Assembly (NCBI GenBank): GCA_017305535.1
Contig: JAFKKN010000002.1
Coordinates: 496,001 to 560,000 of the forward strand
Direction of reading: 5' to 3'
DNA from: Hyphomicrobiales bacterium
GTDB lineage: Bacteria > Pseudomonadota > Alphaproteobacteria > Rhizobiales > Xanthobacteraceae
Length of the DNA stretch: 64,000 nt
Of this stretch, positions 1 to 8,711 are shown piece by piece. The notes below the pieces were generated by a model. The model did not search any database. It had not been told where the DNA came from and saw nothing but the letters and a program-made list of their open reading frames with translations. Positions within the stretch are counted from its first letter, which is position 1, and the number at the start of each line of letters is the position of its first letter. The position numbers were made by a program, and so were the translations under genes.

Positions 1-614
1 ATAGCGAGGCCGATCACGGTGCGCGTGAACAGCCCGCCCCACAGATAACTCGCGAGGATGATGACATCCGACACCGCGAAATACAGGATGAGGCTGGCGC
101 GTGCCACCGCCGCCGTCGTCGCGTCGCGCAGCCAGTACAGCACCACCGGGGGGCCGCCGACCTGCGCCACGCCGCCGAAGAAGCCGGCGAGCGCGCCGAC
201 CAATGTTGTCGCGAACGTGGTCGGTGGGCGCGGATAGCGCCAGCCCGCCATCATCAGGATCAGCAGCGGCACGATCAGCGCGACGATCATCCAGCGTATC
301 GCCAGCGGATCGGCATGCAGCAGCACCAGCGTGCCAAGTGGCACGCCGACCAGCGAGCCGATCGCCATCAGCATCACCTCGCGACGATTGGCGATGCGCG
401 CCGCGCCCGGCACCAGGCTCGCGGCGGCGATCATCTCGACGATCAGCAACAGGGGCGAAGCGACCTGCGCGCCGATCGCGGCGCTTGCGAGGGGCATGAA
501 GATCAGCGCCGAACCGAAGCCGGAAAAGCCGCGTGCCAGCCCGGCGATAAACGCGGTGACGGCAAGGACGGCGAGGGCCGCGAAGCTGAAGCCGTCAAGG
601 CCGGGAAGGGTCAT
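1..614 (-). CDS. TauE/SafE-family membrane permease (3' end beyond window)
   Basis: This is a partial gene: 204 codons are visible, and the stop lies beyond the left edge. The product is very hydrophobic, with about six membrane segments visible. It has the family's repeated glycine-rich motif, GLARGFSGFG at residues 25-34 and GGVAQVGGPPV at about 147-157, each inside a hydrophobic stretch. Family members (often about 250 residues) are thought to export sulfite, sulfonates or other organic anions across the inner membrane; the substrate here cannot be read from sequence. The start chosen is the ATG at 614. It is divergent from the serine hydrolase gene, and the intervening 190 bp presumably holds both promoters. 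Confidence 0.85.
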   Translation of the reverse strand, partial: MTLPGLDGFSFAALAVLAVTAFIAGLARGFSGFGSALIFMPLASAAIGAQVASPLLLIVEMIAAASLVPGAARIANRREVMLMAIGSLVGVPLGTLVLLHADPLAIRWMIVALIVPLLILMMAGWRYPRPPTTFATTLVGALAGFFGGVAQVGGPPVVLYWLRDATTAAVARASLILYFAVSDVIILASYLWGGLFTRTVIGLA

Positions 615-807
615 GCGTTGCTCGCGGCGGATCGAACCGAAACGATATTGGAACGACAGAGGAATGGCATGAGCGATCGACGGTTCGTGTCGTCGCCCCC
701 ATTTGCGATAGCCCCTGTCGCAACGGGACGCAATTGTCGTAAATCAATGGCAGAGTTGGAATGCCCGGATCGCCATGGCGGTCGGGCCTGAAAGCAAGGA
801 TGAGACG

Positions 808-2403
808 ATGGCGCGCGGGATCAATCTTTTATCGGCGCTAACGGTGGGCGCGGCGTTGTGCGCGGGTCCGTTCGATCGCGCACACGCCTTCGACCTCGCG
901 ATCGACGCGAAACTGCCGCCGTCGCAGGCGGTCGCGGTGCCGGCGCCGCCGGAGCAGGTCGACGCGGCGGTGAACAGGCTCGACGAACTCGCGGCCGAGA
1001 TCATGAAGAAGTCCGGCATGCCCGGCATGTCGGTCGCGGTGGTGCGCGGCGGCAAGGCCGTCTACGCCAAGGGGTTTGGCGTGCGCAAGCTGGGTGAAGA
1101 CGGCAAGGTCGATGCCGACACCGTGTTTCAACTGGCCTCGCTGTCGAAGCCGGTCGGCGCCAGCGTCGTCGCCGCGCAGGTCGGCAAGGGCGTGGTGAAG
1201 TGGGACGATCCCGTCGTCAAGTATCTGCCGTGGTTCGCGCTCTCCGATAAGGCGGTGAGCCGTGTCGTCACCATCGGCGATCTTTACGCGCATCGCTCCG
1301 GCTTGCCGGATCACGCCGGCGACGATCTCGAATTTCTCGATTATCCGCGCGTGGAGGTGTTGAAGCGGCTGCGCTACTTGCCGCTGGCGCCGTTTCGCGT
1401 GAACTACGCCTACACAAACTTCGGGCTGACCGCGGCGGCGGAAGCGGTGGCGGTGGCCTCGCAGCTCGATTGGGCGACGCTGTCGGATCGCGCGTTGTAT
1501 CTTCCGCTTGGCATGAACCGTACCAGCTCGCGTTTCGAGGATTTCAGCAATCGCGACAACCATGCCGTCAATCACGCCATGGTCGATGGTAAGTATCAGC
1601 CGCGTTATCAGCGCGAGCCGGACGAGCAGTCACCCGCTGGTGGCGTGTCCTCGTCGGCCAACGACATGGCGAAGTGGATGGCGATGGTGCTGGCGAACGG
1701 CATGCACGACGGCAAGCCGCTGATCGACGAGGCCGCACTGCGCGAGGCACTGCGGCCGCAGGTGATTTCCACGCCGCCGTCGAATCCCGCCGAGCGCGCC
1801 GGCTTCTACGGCTACGGCATGAATGTCGGCACTTCGCCGTCCGGCCGCGTGGTGCTGTCGCATTCCGGCGCGTTCCTGCTCGGCGCCGCGACCTGCCTGA
1901 CGATGATTCCGTCGCTCGATGTCGGCATCGTGGTGCTGTCCAACGCCGCGCCGACCGGCGCGGTGGAAACGCTGTGCGCGGAGTTTTCCGATCTGGCGCA
2001 GTTCGGCACCATCACCCGCGACTGGTATGCCGGCTATGGCCCGCGCTTCGCCGAGATGATGAAGCCGGTCGGTGCGCTGCTCGGCAAGACGCCGCCGGCC
2101 AAGCCGAAAGCGCAGGCCGCCGCCGAACTCTACAAGGGCACCTACGTCAACAAATACTTCGGCGACGCCGTGGTGGTGCGCAAGGACGGCAAGCTGATCC
2201 TGTTGCTCGGCAACGAGGCCGGCAAGGTGTTTCCGCTGCGCCACTGGGACGGCGACACGTTCGTCATCGACCTGCAAGGCGAGGTCGCCGCGCAAGGCTC
2301 GGTGTCGACGGTGACCTTCAACCGCCAGCGCGGCAAGGCGAAGTCGTTGCAAGTCGAATTCTTCGCCGACGATCTGGCGAAGGGCGTATTCAAGCGAGAG
2401 TAA
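808..2403 (+). CDS. secreted serine hydrolase, beta-lactamase/penicillin-binding-protein-like
   Basis: A 531-residue protein. An ATG 33 bp upstream is in frame, but starting at 808 puts a signal peptide at the N terminus (hydrophobic core 6-20, likely cleavage after AHA at 25-27), and an AAGGA ribosome site precedes it. All three class C beta-lactamase/DD-peptidase motifs are visible: S111-L-S-K114 (nucleophile serine and lysine), Y202-T-N204, and H352-S-G354 in the KTG position. The last 110 residues form a separate domain often seen in this family. The likely role is a periplasmic esterase or peptidase acting on an ester, amide or peptidoglycan substrate. The motifs alone do not establish beta-lactam resistance. 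It stands alone as a transcription unit, followed by a 500-bp repeat-filled gap. Confidence 0.85.
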   Translation: MARGINLLSALTVGAALCAGPFDRAHAFDLAIDAKLPPSQAVAVPAPPEQVDAAVNRLDELAAEIMKKSGMPGMSVAVVRGGKAVYAKGFGVRKLGEDGKVDADTVFQLASLSKPVGASVVAAQVGKGVVKWDDPVVKYLPWFALSDKAVSRVVTIGDLYAHRSGLPDHAGDDLEFLDYPRVEVLKRLRYLPLAPFRVNYAYTNFGLTAAAEAVAVASQLDWATLSDRALYLPLGMNRTSSRFEDFSNRDNHAVNHAMVDGKYQPRYQREPDEQSPAGGVSSSANDMAKWMAMVLANGMHDGKPLIDEAALREALRPQVISTPPSNPAERAGFYGYGMNVGTSPSGRVVLSHSGAFLLGAATCLTMIPSLDVGIVVLSNAAPTGAVETLCAEFSDLAQFGTITRDWYAGYGPRFAEMMKPVGALLGKTPPAKPKAQAAAELYKGTYVNKYFGDAVVVRKDGKLILLLGNEAGKVFPLRHWDGDTFVIDLQGEVAAQGSVSTVTFNRQRGKAKSLQVEFFADDLAKGVFKRE

Positions 2404-2419
2404 GGAGGCGAATGCGGCC

Positions 2420-2462
2420 GTCATCCTGAGGTGCGAGGGCGCAGCCCGAGCCTCGAAGGATG
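2420..2462. repeat. palindromic extragenic repeat, family C copy 1
   Basis: A short imperfect palindrome of the form TCATCCTGAGGTGCGAG...CTCGAAGGATG directly after the serine hydrolase stop. The same unit recurs at 10925-10962. It is extragenic and has no coding signature. Confidence 0.6.
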
Positions 2463-2548
2463 CGCCACGCACGCCGCCGCCCTTCGAGGCGACGCCCTGA
2501 ATGCCTGATCGGAAGTTTGCGTTGCGCTCGGATTAACAACACGAAAGC

Positions 2549-2674
2549 CGTCGTCCCCGCGCAGGCGGGGACCCATAGCCCCTGGCCGTGATTGTTATCA
2601 CGTGCGCGATCAACAAGCGCTTTTCGTCTCACCGAGGCTGCGGAGTCTGGGTCCCCGCCTGCGCGGGGGCGACG
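2549..2674. repeat. palindromic extragenic repeat, family A copy 1
   Basis: The two ends are inverted copies of GTCCCCGCGCAGGCGGGGACCCA, and each end is itself a small hairpin. The middle holds a variable stretch of about 70 bp. Matching elements lie at 13575-13700 and 41608-41738. Together with families B and C it fills the 496-bp gap 2404-2899, which holds no gene that I can support. Confidence 0.75.
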
Positions 2675-2737
2675 CTGAGGATGGCGAGGCGCTTCGCGTA
2701 CGATCTCAAGGGAGGCTGAGTCTCGCATATGGCACGG

Positions 2738-2864
2738 CGTCATGGCCGGGCTTAGCCGTTCGAAGAACGGTGTCGCTTCGCTCGCCTGTGTCCCGGCCAT
2801 CCACGCTTTTCATATTGCGAGGTAACAAGAACGTAGATGCCCGGCGCAAGGCCGGGCATGACGG
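2738..2864. repeat. palindromic extragenic repeat, family B copy 1 (long form)
   Basis: Begins CGTCATGGCCGGG and ends with the inverted CCCGGCATGACGG-type arm. An internal sub-palindrome (CCGTTCGAAGAACGG) is also present, inverted, in the copy at 26281-26410. Shorter copies lie at 10304-10394, 28455-28545 and 44694-44784. Confidence 0.75.
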
Positions 2865-2899
2865 TGAGGTTTGGGTACGACGGAGAAGGCGCGGCGGCG

Positions 2900-5320
2900 C
2901 TACCCTCGCAGCGTGCCGCCGGTTTTCTTTGTTACTTCCGCGACGATCTTCGCGGCGATGGCGTCGATTTCCTGATCGGTCAGCGTCTTTTCGCGCGGCT
3001 GGATCGTCACCGCGATCGCCACCGACTTCTTGTCGGGATCGATGCCCTTGCCTTCATAGACGTCGAACACGGTCACATTGGTGACGAGCTTCTTGTCGCC
3101 GGCCTGCGCGGCGCGGACGATGTCGGCCGCTTTCACGTCGCGGGCGACGATAAAGGCGAAGTCACGCTCGACCGGGTGGAATGCCGGCAGATCGAGCTGC
3201 GGCTTGGCACGGGTTGTTTTCGCCTTGCCTTCCGGAATGCGGTCGACGATCACTTCGAACGCCATCACCGGGCCGTCGGCGCCGAGAGCCTCCAGCGCGC
3301 GCGGATGCAATTCGCCGAAATAGCCGAGCACATTCTGCGGCCCCATCTGGATCGCGGCGGAACGGCCGGGATGCAGCCACGCCGGGAAGTTGTTTCCGCC
3401 GCCCGGTGCGATCTGCAACGCCTGCACGGAGGCGCCGGCCGCTGCCAGCACCGCGAAGGCGTCGGCCTTGGTGTCGAATGCGCTGGCTGGTGCCGCGCCG
3501 GTCCAGCTTCGGCCCAGGCCTTGCGACGAAGCGAAGCCGCGACGCACGCCGCTCGCCGCCGTGAACTGATCCTGCGGGCGGTCGCCCTTGAAGATCTGTC
3601 CGACCTCGAACAACGCGACGTCATCGGAGCCGCGATCGTGATTGGCCTGCGCCGCCGCGATCAATCCCGGCAGCAGCGAAGGCCGCATGTCGGAAAGATC
3701 GGCGGCAATCGGATTGGCGAGCGCCAATTCGGGCTGCCCGCCGCCGAACAGTTCGGCGTGGGGCTTTGCGATGAACGACCACGTCACCGCTTCCACCATG
3801 CCGCGCGCCGCGAGCGCGCGTTTGGCGCGGCGCGTGCGCGATTGCAGCGTGGTGAGCACCGGCTTGCGTGGATTGTCGCCGCGCGGGAACGGCGTCATCG
3901 GCACCTTGTCGACGCCGACGATGCGCACGATCTCCTCGACGATGTCGGCCTTGCCGTGCACGTCGGTGCGCCACGACGGCACCGCGATCTTCACCACCGG
4001 GCCGTTGCCCGCCACCATGAAGCCGAGCCGTTGCAGGATGCCGCGCGCTTCCGGCAGCGGCACTTCGATGCCGGCGAGGCGTTTCAGTTCGGACAGCGGA
4101 TAGTCGATGACGCGATCGTCGGGGAAGGCCTTGCCGACCACGACGTTGTCGGACGGCGTGCCGCCGCACAACTCCATCACCATCTTGGTCGCGAGTTCGA
4201 GCCCCGGCACCATGAAAGCCGGATCGACGCCGCGCTCGAAGCGATAGCGCGCGTCGGAATTGATGCCGAGCTTGCGGCCGGTCTGCGCGATGTTGATCTC
4301 GTTCCACAGCGCCGATTCGATCAGCACGTCGGTGGTGGTCTCGTCGCAACCGGATGCCTCGCCGCCCATGATGCCGGCGAGCGATTCGACACCGTGATCG
4401 TCGGCGATGACGCAGATCGACGGGTCGAGCTTGTAGGTCTTGCCGTCGAGCGCCAGCAACTCCTCGCCATCGCGTGCGTGGCGCACGGTGAGGTTGCCCT
4501 TCACTTTCTTCGCGTCGAATACATGCAGCGGCCGCGCACGGTCGTAGGTCATGAAGTTGGTGATGTCGACCAGCGCGTTGATCGGGCGCAGGCCGATCGC
4601 GGTGAGGCGCTGTTGCAGCCATTCCGGCGACGGGCCGTTCTTCACACCGCGCACCAGGCGCAGCGCGAAGCCGGGGCACAGCGTCGCGTCTTCGACGGTC
4701 ACCTGTACGGGACAAGGGAATTCGCCCTTGATCGGCTTGATGCCGGGGTCTTTCAGCTTGCCCATGTCGGCGGCGGCGAGATCGCGCGCGATGCCGTGGA
4801 CGCCGGTGGCATCCTGCCGGTTCGGCGTCAGATTGATCTCGATCACCGGATCGATCAGCTTCGCCCATTCGACATAGGACGCACCGATCGGCGCATCCGC
4901 CGGCAGTTCGACGATGCCGCTGTGGTCGTCGGAGATTTCAATCTCTGCGCCGGAGATCAGCATGCCGCGCGATTCCACGCCGCGAATGCTGCCGACGCTG
5001 AGCGTGATGTTCTTGCCGGGAATGAAGGTGCCGGGCGGGCCGAAGATGGTGACGAGCCCGTCGCGCGCGTTCGGCGCGCCGCACACCACCTGCACCGGCG
5101 CGCCGCCGTCGCCGATGTCGACCATGCACACCCGCAGACGATCCGCATTCGGATGCTGCACGGCGGAGATCACGCGCGCGATGCGGATCGGCTTGAGCTG
5201 TTCGGCCCTGTTCTCGATGTGCTCGACCTCAAGCCCGATCATGGTGAGCTTGTCGGCGAGCTTTTCGAGCGGCTCGTCGGTCTCGAGATGATCCTTCAGC
5301 CAGGAGAGGGTGAATTTCAT
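2900..5320 (-). CDS. pheT: phenylalanine--tRNA ligase beta subunit
   Basis: An 806-residue protein of normal length for the family. Order of domains: an EMAP/Arc1-like tRNA-binding domain (about 40-150), B3/B4 editing domain (about 200-390), B5 domain (about 400-475), catalytic-like core, and a C-terminal anticodon-binding FDX-ACB domain (about 712-806). With PheS it forms the alpha2-beta2 enzyme that charges tRNA-Phe in the cytoplasm. The start ATG has a GAGG site 9 nt upstream and overlaps the TGA of the preceding DUF559 gene as ATGA. In most bacteria pheT directly follows pheS; here 553 bp separate them, nearly all of it the inserted DUF559 element. Confidence 0.97.
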   Translation of the reverse strand: MKFTLSWLKDHLETDEPLEKLADKLTMIGLEVEHIENRAEQLKPIRIARVISAVQHPNADRLRVCMVDIGDGGAPVQVVCGAPNARDGLVTIFGPPGTFIPGKNITLSVGSIRGVESRGMLISGAEIEISDDHSGIVELPADAPIGASYVEWAKLIDPVIEINLTPNRQDATGVHGIARDLAAADMGKLKDPGIKPIKGEFPCPVQVTVEDATLCPGFALRLVRGVKNGPSPEWLQQRLTAIGLRPINALVDITNFMTYDRARPLHVFDAKKVKGNLTVRHARDGEELLALDGKTYKLDPSICVIADDHGVESLAGIMGGEASGCDETTTDVLIESALWNEINIAQTGRKLGINSDARYRFERGVDPAFMVPGLELATKMVMELCGGTPSDNVVVGKAFPDDRVIDYPLSELKRLAGIEVPLPEARGILQRLGFMVAGNGPVVKIAVPSWRTDVHGKADIVEEIVRIVGVDKVPMTPFPRGDNPRKPVLTTLQSRTRRAKRALAARGMVEAVTWSFIAKPHAELFGGGQPELALANPIAADLSDMRPSLLPGLIAAAQANHDRGSDDVALFEVGQIFKGDRPQDQFTAASGVRRGFASSQGLGRSWTGAAPASAFDTKADAFAVLAAAGASVQALQIAPGGGNNFPAWLHPGRSAAIQMGPQNVLGYFGELHPRALEALGADGPVMAFEVIVDRIPEGKAKTTRAKPQLDLPAFHPVERDFAFIVARDVKAADIVRAAQAGDKKLVTNVTVFDVYEGKGIDPDKKSVAIAVTIQPREKTLTDQEIDAIAAKIVAEVTKKTGGTLRG

Positions 5321-5811
5321 GACTGCGAACCTCGAACTGATAGAGCGGCGGATTGAACTAAATTGGCGGAGTTGGTGTTTTTGGAGGGCACGGTTCCTCC
5401 GTTCCCTCCCCCCTTGTGGGGGAGGGGCAGGGAGGGGGGTGAGCCGTTCGTGCAGGACGACGCGGCAAGACGAATGGCTTCCACAACGCCTTCCAGATTC
5501 GACATCACATCCTGATTGGTGAAGCGCAGCACCTGAAAGCCTTCAGCTACGAAGAACGCATCGCGGGTCGCGTCAGCCTTCTGCTGCGCGTGGAAATCAT
5601 GCGACGGACCATCAAGCTCGATGATCAACTTCGCTGACAGACAGGCGAAGTCTATGATGTAATTCTTGAACGGGACCTGGCGGCGAAAGCCTAATCCATC
5701 GACTCGATTGGCCTTCAGATATCGCCAAAGCAGAGTTTCGGCAGGCGTCATCACCTGGCGCAATTGCTTTGCGCGACCGCGTTGACGTTCACTGACCGAT
5801 GCGTGCGGCAT
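5317..5811 (-). CDS. DUF559 PD-(D/E)XK-type endonuclease-like protein inside an inverted-repeat element
   Basis: A 164-residue protein. The frame stays open upstream into pheS, but homology to the family begins at the ATG at 5811 ([10 protein letters not shown]). Features of the DUF559/Vsr-like fold: AE--LW (24-29), GFRRQ (41-45), D54 in IIDFAC, E65-x-D67-G with H71, and VLRFTNQDV (94-102). D54, E65 and D67 are the likely metal-binding acids. Residues about 121-138 ([13 protein letters not shown] region) are encoded by the downstream terminal repeat, and the last 26 residues read through host sequence to a TGA overlapping the pheT start. The start codon is 9 nt inside the upstream repeat, whose purine-rich edge supplies a possible ribosome site. 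It lies between pheS and pheT, in their orientation. The nuclease assignment follows from the fold family; activity is inference. Confidence 0.85.
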   Translation of the reverse strand: MPHASVSERQRGRAKQLRQVMTPAETLLWRYLKANRVDGLGFRRQVPFKNYIIDFACLSAKLIIELDGPSHDFHAQQKADATRDAFFVAEGFQVLRFTNQDVMSNLEGVVEAIRLAASSCTNGSPPSLPLPHKGGGNGGTVPSKNTNSANLVQSAALSVRGSQS

Positions 5812-5864
5812 TCCGGGTTTACCCCCCTCCCTGACCCTCCCCCACAAGGGGGGAGGGAACGGAG
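5397..5864 (-). mobile_element. 468-bp inverted-repeat element carrying a DUF559 gene (family D copy 1)
   Basis: The terminal repeats 5397-5440 and 5821-5864 are inverted copies of each other over 44 bp with one mismatch. Each arm is also internally palindromic (CCTCCCCC-ACAA-GGGGGGAGG). Between them lies the DUF559 reading frame. The element occupies the pheS-pheT junction and has no transposase gene. I see no clear target-site duplication. The right arm is nearly identical to the left arm of the gene-less copy at 31597-31764. Calling it mobile is an inference from repeated structure and position. Confidence 0.6.
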
Positions 5865-5873
5865 AGTCTGTTC

Positions 5874-6962
5874 TCACGAACTTAATCCTCCCGCGAGCGT
5901 CGGGATATCGAGCGGCCTGAAGCCGTAGTGGTTGAGCCAGCGGGCGTCGCCTTCGAACAGTTGGCGCAGGTCGGCGATGCCGTATTTCAGCATCGCGATG
6001 CGGTCGATGCCCATGCCCCAGGCAAAACCCTGATAGACGTCGGGATCGATGTCGCAGGCGCGCAGCACGTTGGGATGCACCATGCCGCAGCCGAGAATCT
6101 CCAGCCAGTCCTCGCCTTCGCCGAAACGGATCTCGCCCTTGTCGCGGCGGCACTGGATATCAACTTCCAGCGACGGCTCCGTGAACGGGAAGAACGACGG
6201 CCGGAAGCGCATGTTGATGTGATCGACCTCGAAGAACGCCTTGCAGAATTCGTGCAGGATCCACTTCAGGTGACCGAGATGCGAGCCCTTGTCGATCACG
6301 AGGCCTTCGACCTGATGGAATTGCGGCGTATGCGTCGCGTCGGAATCGATGCGATAGGTGCGGCCCGGACAGATCACGCGGATCGGCGGCTTCTGGCTCA
6401 GCATGGTGCGCACCTGCACCGGCGAGGTGTGCGTGCGCAGCAGCAGGCGCGAACCGTCTTCCTTCGGATTGAAGAAGAAGGTGTCGTGCATCTCGCGCGC
6501 GGGATGCCCTTCGGGAAAATTCAGCTTGGTGAAGTTGTAGTCGTCGGTCTCGATGTCCGGACCTTCGGCCACCGCGAAGCCCATGTCCGCGAAGATGGTG
6601 GTGAGTTCGTCCCACGTCTGGCTCAGCGGATGGATGCGGCCGGCGTCGGCCGGCGTATCACGCAGCGGCAAGGTGACGTCGATGGTCTCAGACGCGAGGC
6701 GCGCGTCGAGCGCGGCGTTCTTGAGCACGTCGCGGCGCGCGGTCAATGCCTGCGTCACCGCATCCTTGGCGAGATTGATCCTGGCGCCCTCGGACTTGCG
6801 TTCGTCGGGCGACATCTTGCCGAGCGTGGCGAGCAGCGCCGAGATCGAGCCCTTCTTGCCGAGCGCCGAAACGCGCACGGCTTCGAGCGCGGCTTCGTCG
6901 GAGGCGGCGGCGATGTCGGTGAGGATTTGGGATTGCAGAGTTTCGAGATCGGACATGGACAT
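5874..6962 (-). CDS. pheS: phenylalanine--tRNA ligase alpha subunit
   Basis: A 362-residue protein, within the usual length range. The N-terminal about 90 residues form the coiled-coil tRNA-binding arm; the rest is the class II aminoacyl-tRNA synthetase core, with motif 2 visible as [16 protein letters not shown] and motif 3 as [18 protein letters not shown]. It is the catalytic subunit that activates phenylalanine. The ATG is 1 nt after the stop of the small membrane-protein gene, so the two are probably translationally coupled. A second ATG two codons in is an alternative start. Confidence 0.97.
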   Translation of the reverse strand: MSMSDLETLQSQILTDIAAASDEAALEAVRVSALGKKGSISALLATLGKMSPDERKSEGARINLAKDAVTQALTARRDVLKNAALDARLASETIDVTLPLRDTPADAGRIHPLSQTWDELTTIFADMGFAVAEGPDIETDDYNFTKLNFPEGHPAREMHDTFFFNPKEDGSRLLLRTHTSPVQVRTMLSQKPPIRVICPGRTYRIDSDATHTPQFHQVEGLVIDKGSHLGHLKWILHEFCKAFFEVDHINMRFRPSFFPFTEPSLEVDIQCRRDKGEIRFGEGEDWLEILGCGMVHPNVLRACDIDPDVYQGFAWGMGIDRIAMLKYGIADLRQLFEGDARWLNHYGFRPLDIPTLAGGLSS

Positions 6963-6963
6963 C

Positions 6964-7566
6964 TCAGGAGTTCACGCGGCGGATACGGTAATCAGAGATC
7001 TCCCGGATTTTTTCGGAGGGGCCGTCGAGGAGATCGAGCAGGACCGGCGGGCTGTCGGTCTTGAGTTCGAGTTGAAACAACTGGGTCGGTCGCGACCAGA
7101 CTCTCAGCGGAGATTCGTAGAGAAACCAGGCTATCCCCTCGAGCAGCGTTTGCGGCCGCGCCGGTTTTATCGCGTTGACGTCCCTGTATGCAATGCGTCG
7201 TCCCGATGAGCCGATGACGAAGGCGTCGGTGCGCAACTGAAGCGGCGCCGTCTGTCGGGATTGATCCAGCCGCTGAGTTAGCCATCGCCAGACAATCGCG
7301 GCGGCACCTGCGAAAAGCAGAGCCACCAAAGCGAGAGATAGGGGGCCTTTCTGAAATAAATGCGCGAACAGGTTCGCGCTGATGCCGTCAATCAGCGTGG
7401 CTTGCCACACAGCGATGCCGAGCAGGCCAGCCGTGATAAGGGCCATGACGATCTGATGCCGGCGCAGCCGTGACGTATTTTCGGCATAGGTCAGTTCGCC
7501 GCTCCGCTCTGCTTCCGTGAGCGAAGCGATGCCTGTCCAGTTTGCTGAATCGACATCAAGCGTCAT
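6964..7566 (-). CDS. hypothetical membrane protein between rplT and pheS
   Basis: A 200-residue protein from the ATG at 7566; an in-frame extension upstream would run through the rplT terminator and is unlikely. Two hydrophobic segments are visible (about residues 37-58 and 72-94), followed by a cytoplasmic domain of about 105 residues with a possible beta-rich fold ([19 protein letters not shown]). I do not recognise the family with confidence. It is tightly coupled to pheS (1-nt gap) and is separated from rplT by a terminator-like hairpin, so it probably heads the pheS-pheT transcription unit. Confidence 0.75.
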   Translation of the reverse strand: MTLDVDSANWTGIASLTEAERSGELTYAENTSRLRRHQIVMALITAGLLGIAVWQATLIDGISANLFAHLFQKGPLSLALVALLFAGAAAIVWRWLTQRLDQSRQTAPLQLRTDAFVIGSSGRRIAYRDVNAIKPARPQTLLEGIAWFLYESPLRVWSRPTQLFQLELKTDSPPVLLDLLDGPSEKIREISDYRIRRVNS

Positions 7567-7582
7567 CGCCGGTGCCTTACGC

Positions 7583-7612
7583 GAAAAGCCCGCCGGGATT
7601 ACCGGCGGGCCC
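7583..7612 (-). terminator. rho-independent terminator after rplT
   Basis: On the minus strand a GCCCGCCGG-TAATC-CCGGCGGGC stem is followed directly by TTTT. It lies 37 bp after the rplT stop, and closes the infC-rpmI-rplT unit. Confidence 0.8.
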
Positions 7613-7649
7613 GACAACTCTCGGCAGGGGTATGTGCTGGCTCTGAGCC

Positions 7650-8009
7650 TCAGGCCGCGAGCGCGGCCTTGGCCTTCTCGGCGATCGCCTGGAACGCGGC
7701 GGGCTCGTGGATCGCGAGGTCCGACAGTACCTTGCGGTCGACGGTGATGCCCGACTTGGCAAGGCCGTTGATGAACACGCTGTAGGTCATGCCGAGCGGC
7801 CGCACGGCGGCGTTGAGGCGCTGGATCCAGAGCGCGCGGAAGGTGCGCTTCTTACGCTTGCGGTCGCGGAAGGCATATTGCTGCGCCTTGTCGGCGGCGG
7901 CCTTGGCGGCGCGAATGGTGTTCTTCCGGCGGCCGGAGAACCCCTTGGTGATCTTGTAGACTTTCTTGTGCTTGGCGTGAGCCGTCACACCGCGTTTAAC
8001 GCGAGACAT
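7650..8009 (-). CDS. rplT: 50S ribosomal protein L20
   Basis: A 119-residue, strongly basic protein with the typical N terminus [16 protein letters not shown] and the [11 protein letters not shown] segment. It binds 23S rRNA early in large-subunit assembly. In enterobacteria L20 also represses translation of its own operon. Third gene of infC-rpmI-rplT, 70 bp after rpmI, with a terminator downstream. Confidence 0.98.
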   Translation of the reverse strand: MSRVKRGVTAHAKHKKVYKITKGFSGRRKNTIRAAKAAADKAQQYAFRDRKRKKRTFRALWIQRLNAAVRPLGMTYSVFINGLAKSGITVDRKVLSDLAIHEPAAFQAIAEKAKAALAA

Positions 8010-8079
8010 GACCGATCTCCTTCAAATGACTGGGAAATTTGACGCCGCGCGACGCGGCGAGGTTGCAACGGACAGGCCG

Positions 8080-8280
8080 TCAGGCGTTCGGCAAGAAATA
8101 CTTCTTGATGTTGTCGCCGTCGGTCTTGAACAGGATGCGGGTCCCGCGAAGCTGACGAATCTGCTTCTTGGTCCGCTTGATCATGCCGTGTCGCTTGCCG
8201 GCGTGGGCGGACACCACCTTGCCGGTCCCGGTCACTTTGAAGCGCTTTTTGGCGCCCGATTTGGTCTTCAGCTTGGGCAT
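8080..8280 (-). CDS. rpmI: 50S ribosomal protein L35
   Basis: A 66-residue basic protein, start [15 protein letters not shown], preceded by GAGGAGAG; a longer in-frame extension upstream is not part of the family. It is a small structural protein of the large ribosomal subunit. It normally follows infC closely, but here 431 bp separate them, including a 169-bp repeat element (8529-8697). Confidence 0.97.
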
Positions 8281-8711
8281 TTGGCTCTCCTCAAAGCCAC
8301 GGCAAAACCGCCCCAAGGGGCGGCAGCGTGGCTAAAATGCTCGTTAGAGCGTTGAAAGTGCTCGATTTTTCCGAAAGGAACAAACCCGCACGGCTCATCG
8401 CCACGGCAGCCCTTAATCAGCCGGGCGACGAAGATGGGGCTTATGACAGAGGATTGGGGGAAAGGCAACGCGATTCAGCGAAAGGGTGAAACAGTGATGC
8501 CGCTGATGTCCTTCGGCGGCTTAAGCGGCCCCCTCCCTATCCCTCCCCCGCAAGCGGGAGAGGGGACTGGCCCGTCGCGGGGTGGGCGCATTGCCCATCA
8601 TTCCGCGCGGGGCTCTCTCAATAAAATTGAGGGATAGAATATCCGCAGGCACGGCGCGCTCCCTCTCCCGCTTGCGGGGGAGGGTTGGGGTGGGGGCTCT
8701 TGGAATGCCGC
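8281..8711. other. enlarged infC-rpmI intergenic region
   Basis: 431 bp without a supportable gene. The infC-proximal part is the gene-less repeat element 8529-8697. The remaining about 250 bp next to rpmI has no obvious open frame, and could hold the translational control leader or an internal promoter for rpmI-rplT. I could not identify specific boxes. Confidence 0.5.
8529..8697. repeat. 169-bp gene-less inverted-repeat element (family D copy 4)
   Basis: Left arm about 8529-8566 and right arm about 8657-8697 are imperfect inverted copies (CCCTCCCCCGCAAGCGGGAGAGGG type). They enclose about 90 bp with no gene. It has the same arm type and almost the same length as the copy at 31597-31764 (168 bp), suggesting a defined short form and not random decay. 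It sits between infC and rpmI. Confidence 0.65.

Noticed and set aside
775-807. ATG at 775 as serine hydrolase start
   Set aside because: Adds 11 residues before the signal peptide; the ATG at 808 has a better ribosome site and a normal signal sequence.
2837-5356. 839-codon open frame on the plus strand
   Set aside because: It is antisense to pheT; the open frame follows from GC-rich codon bias in the real gene. Arg/His/Asp-rich sequence without domains.
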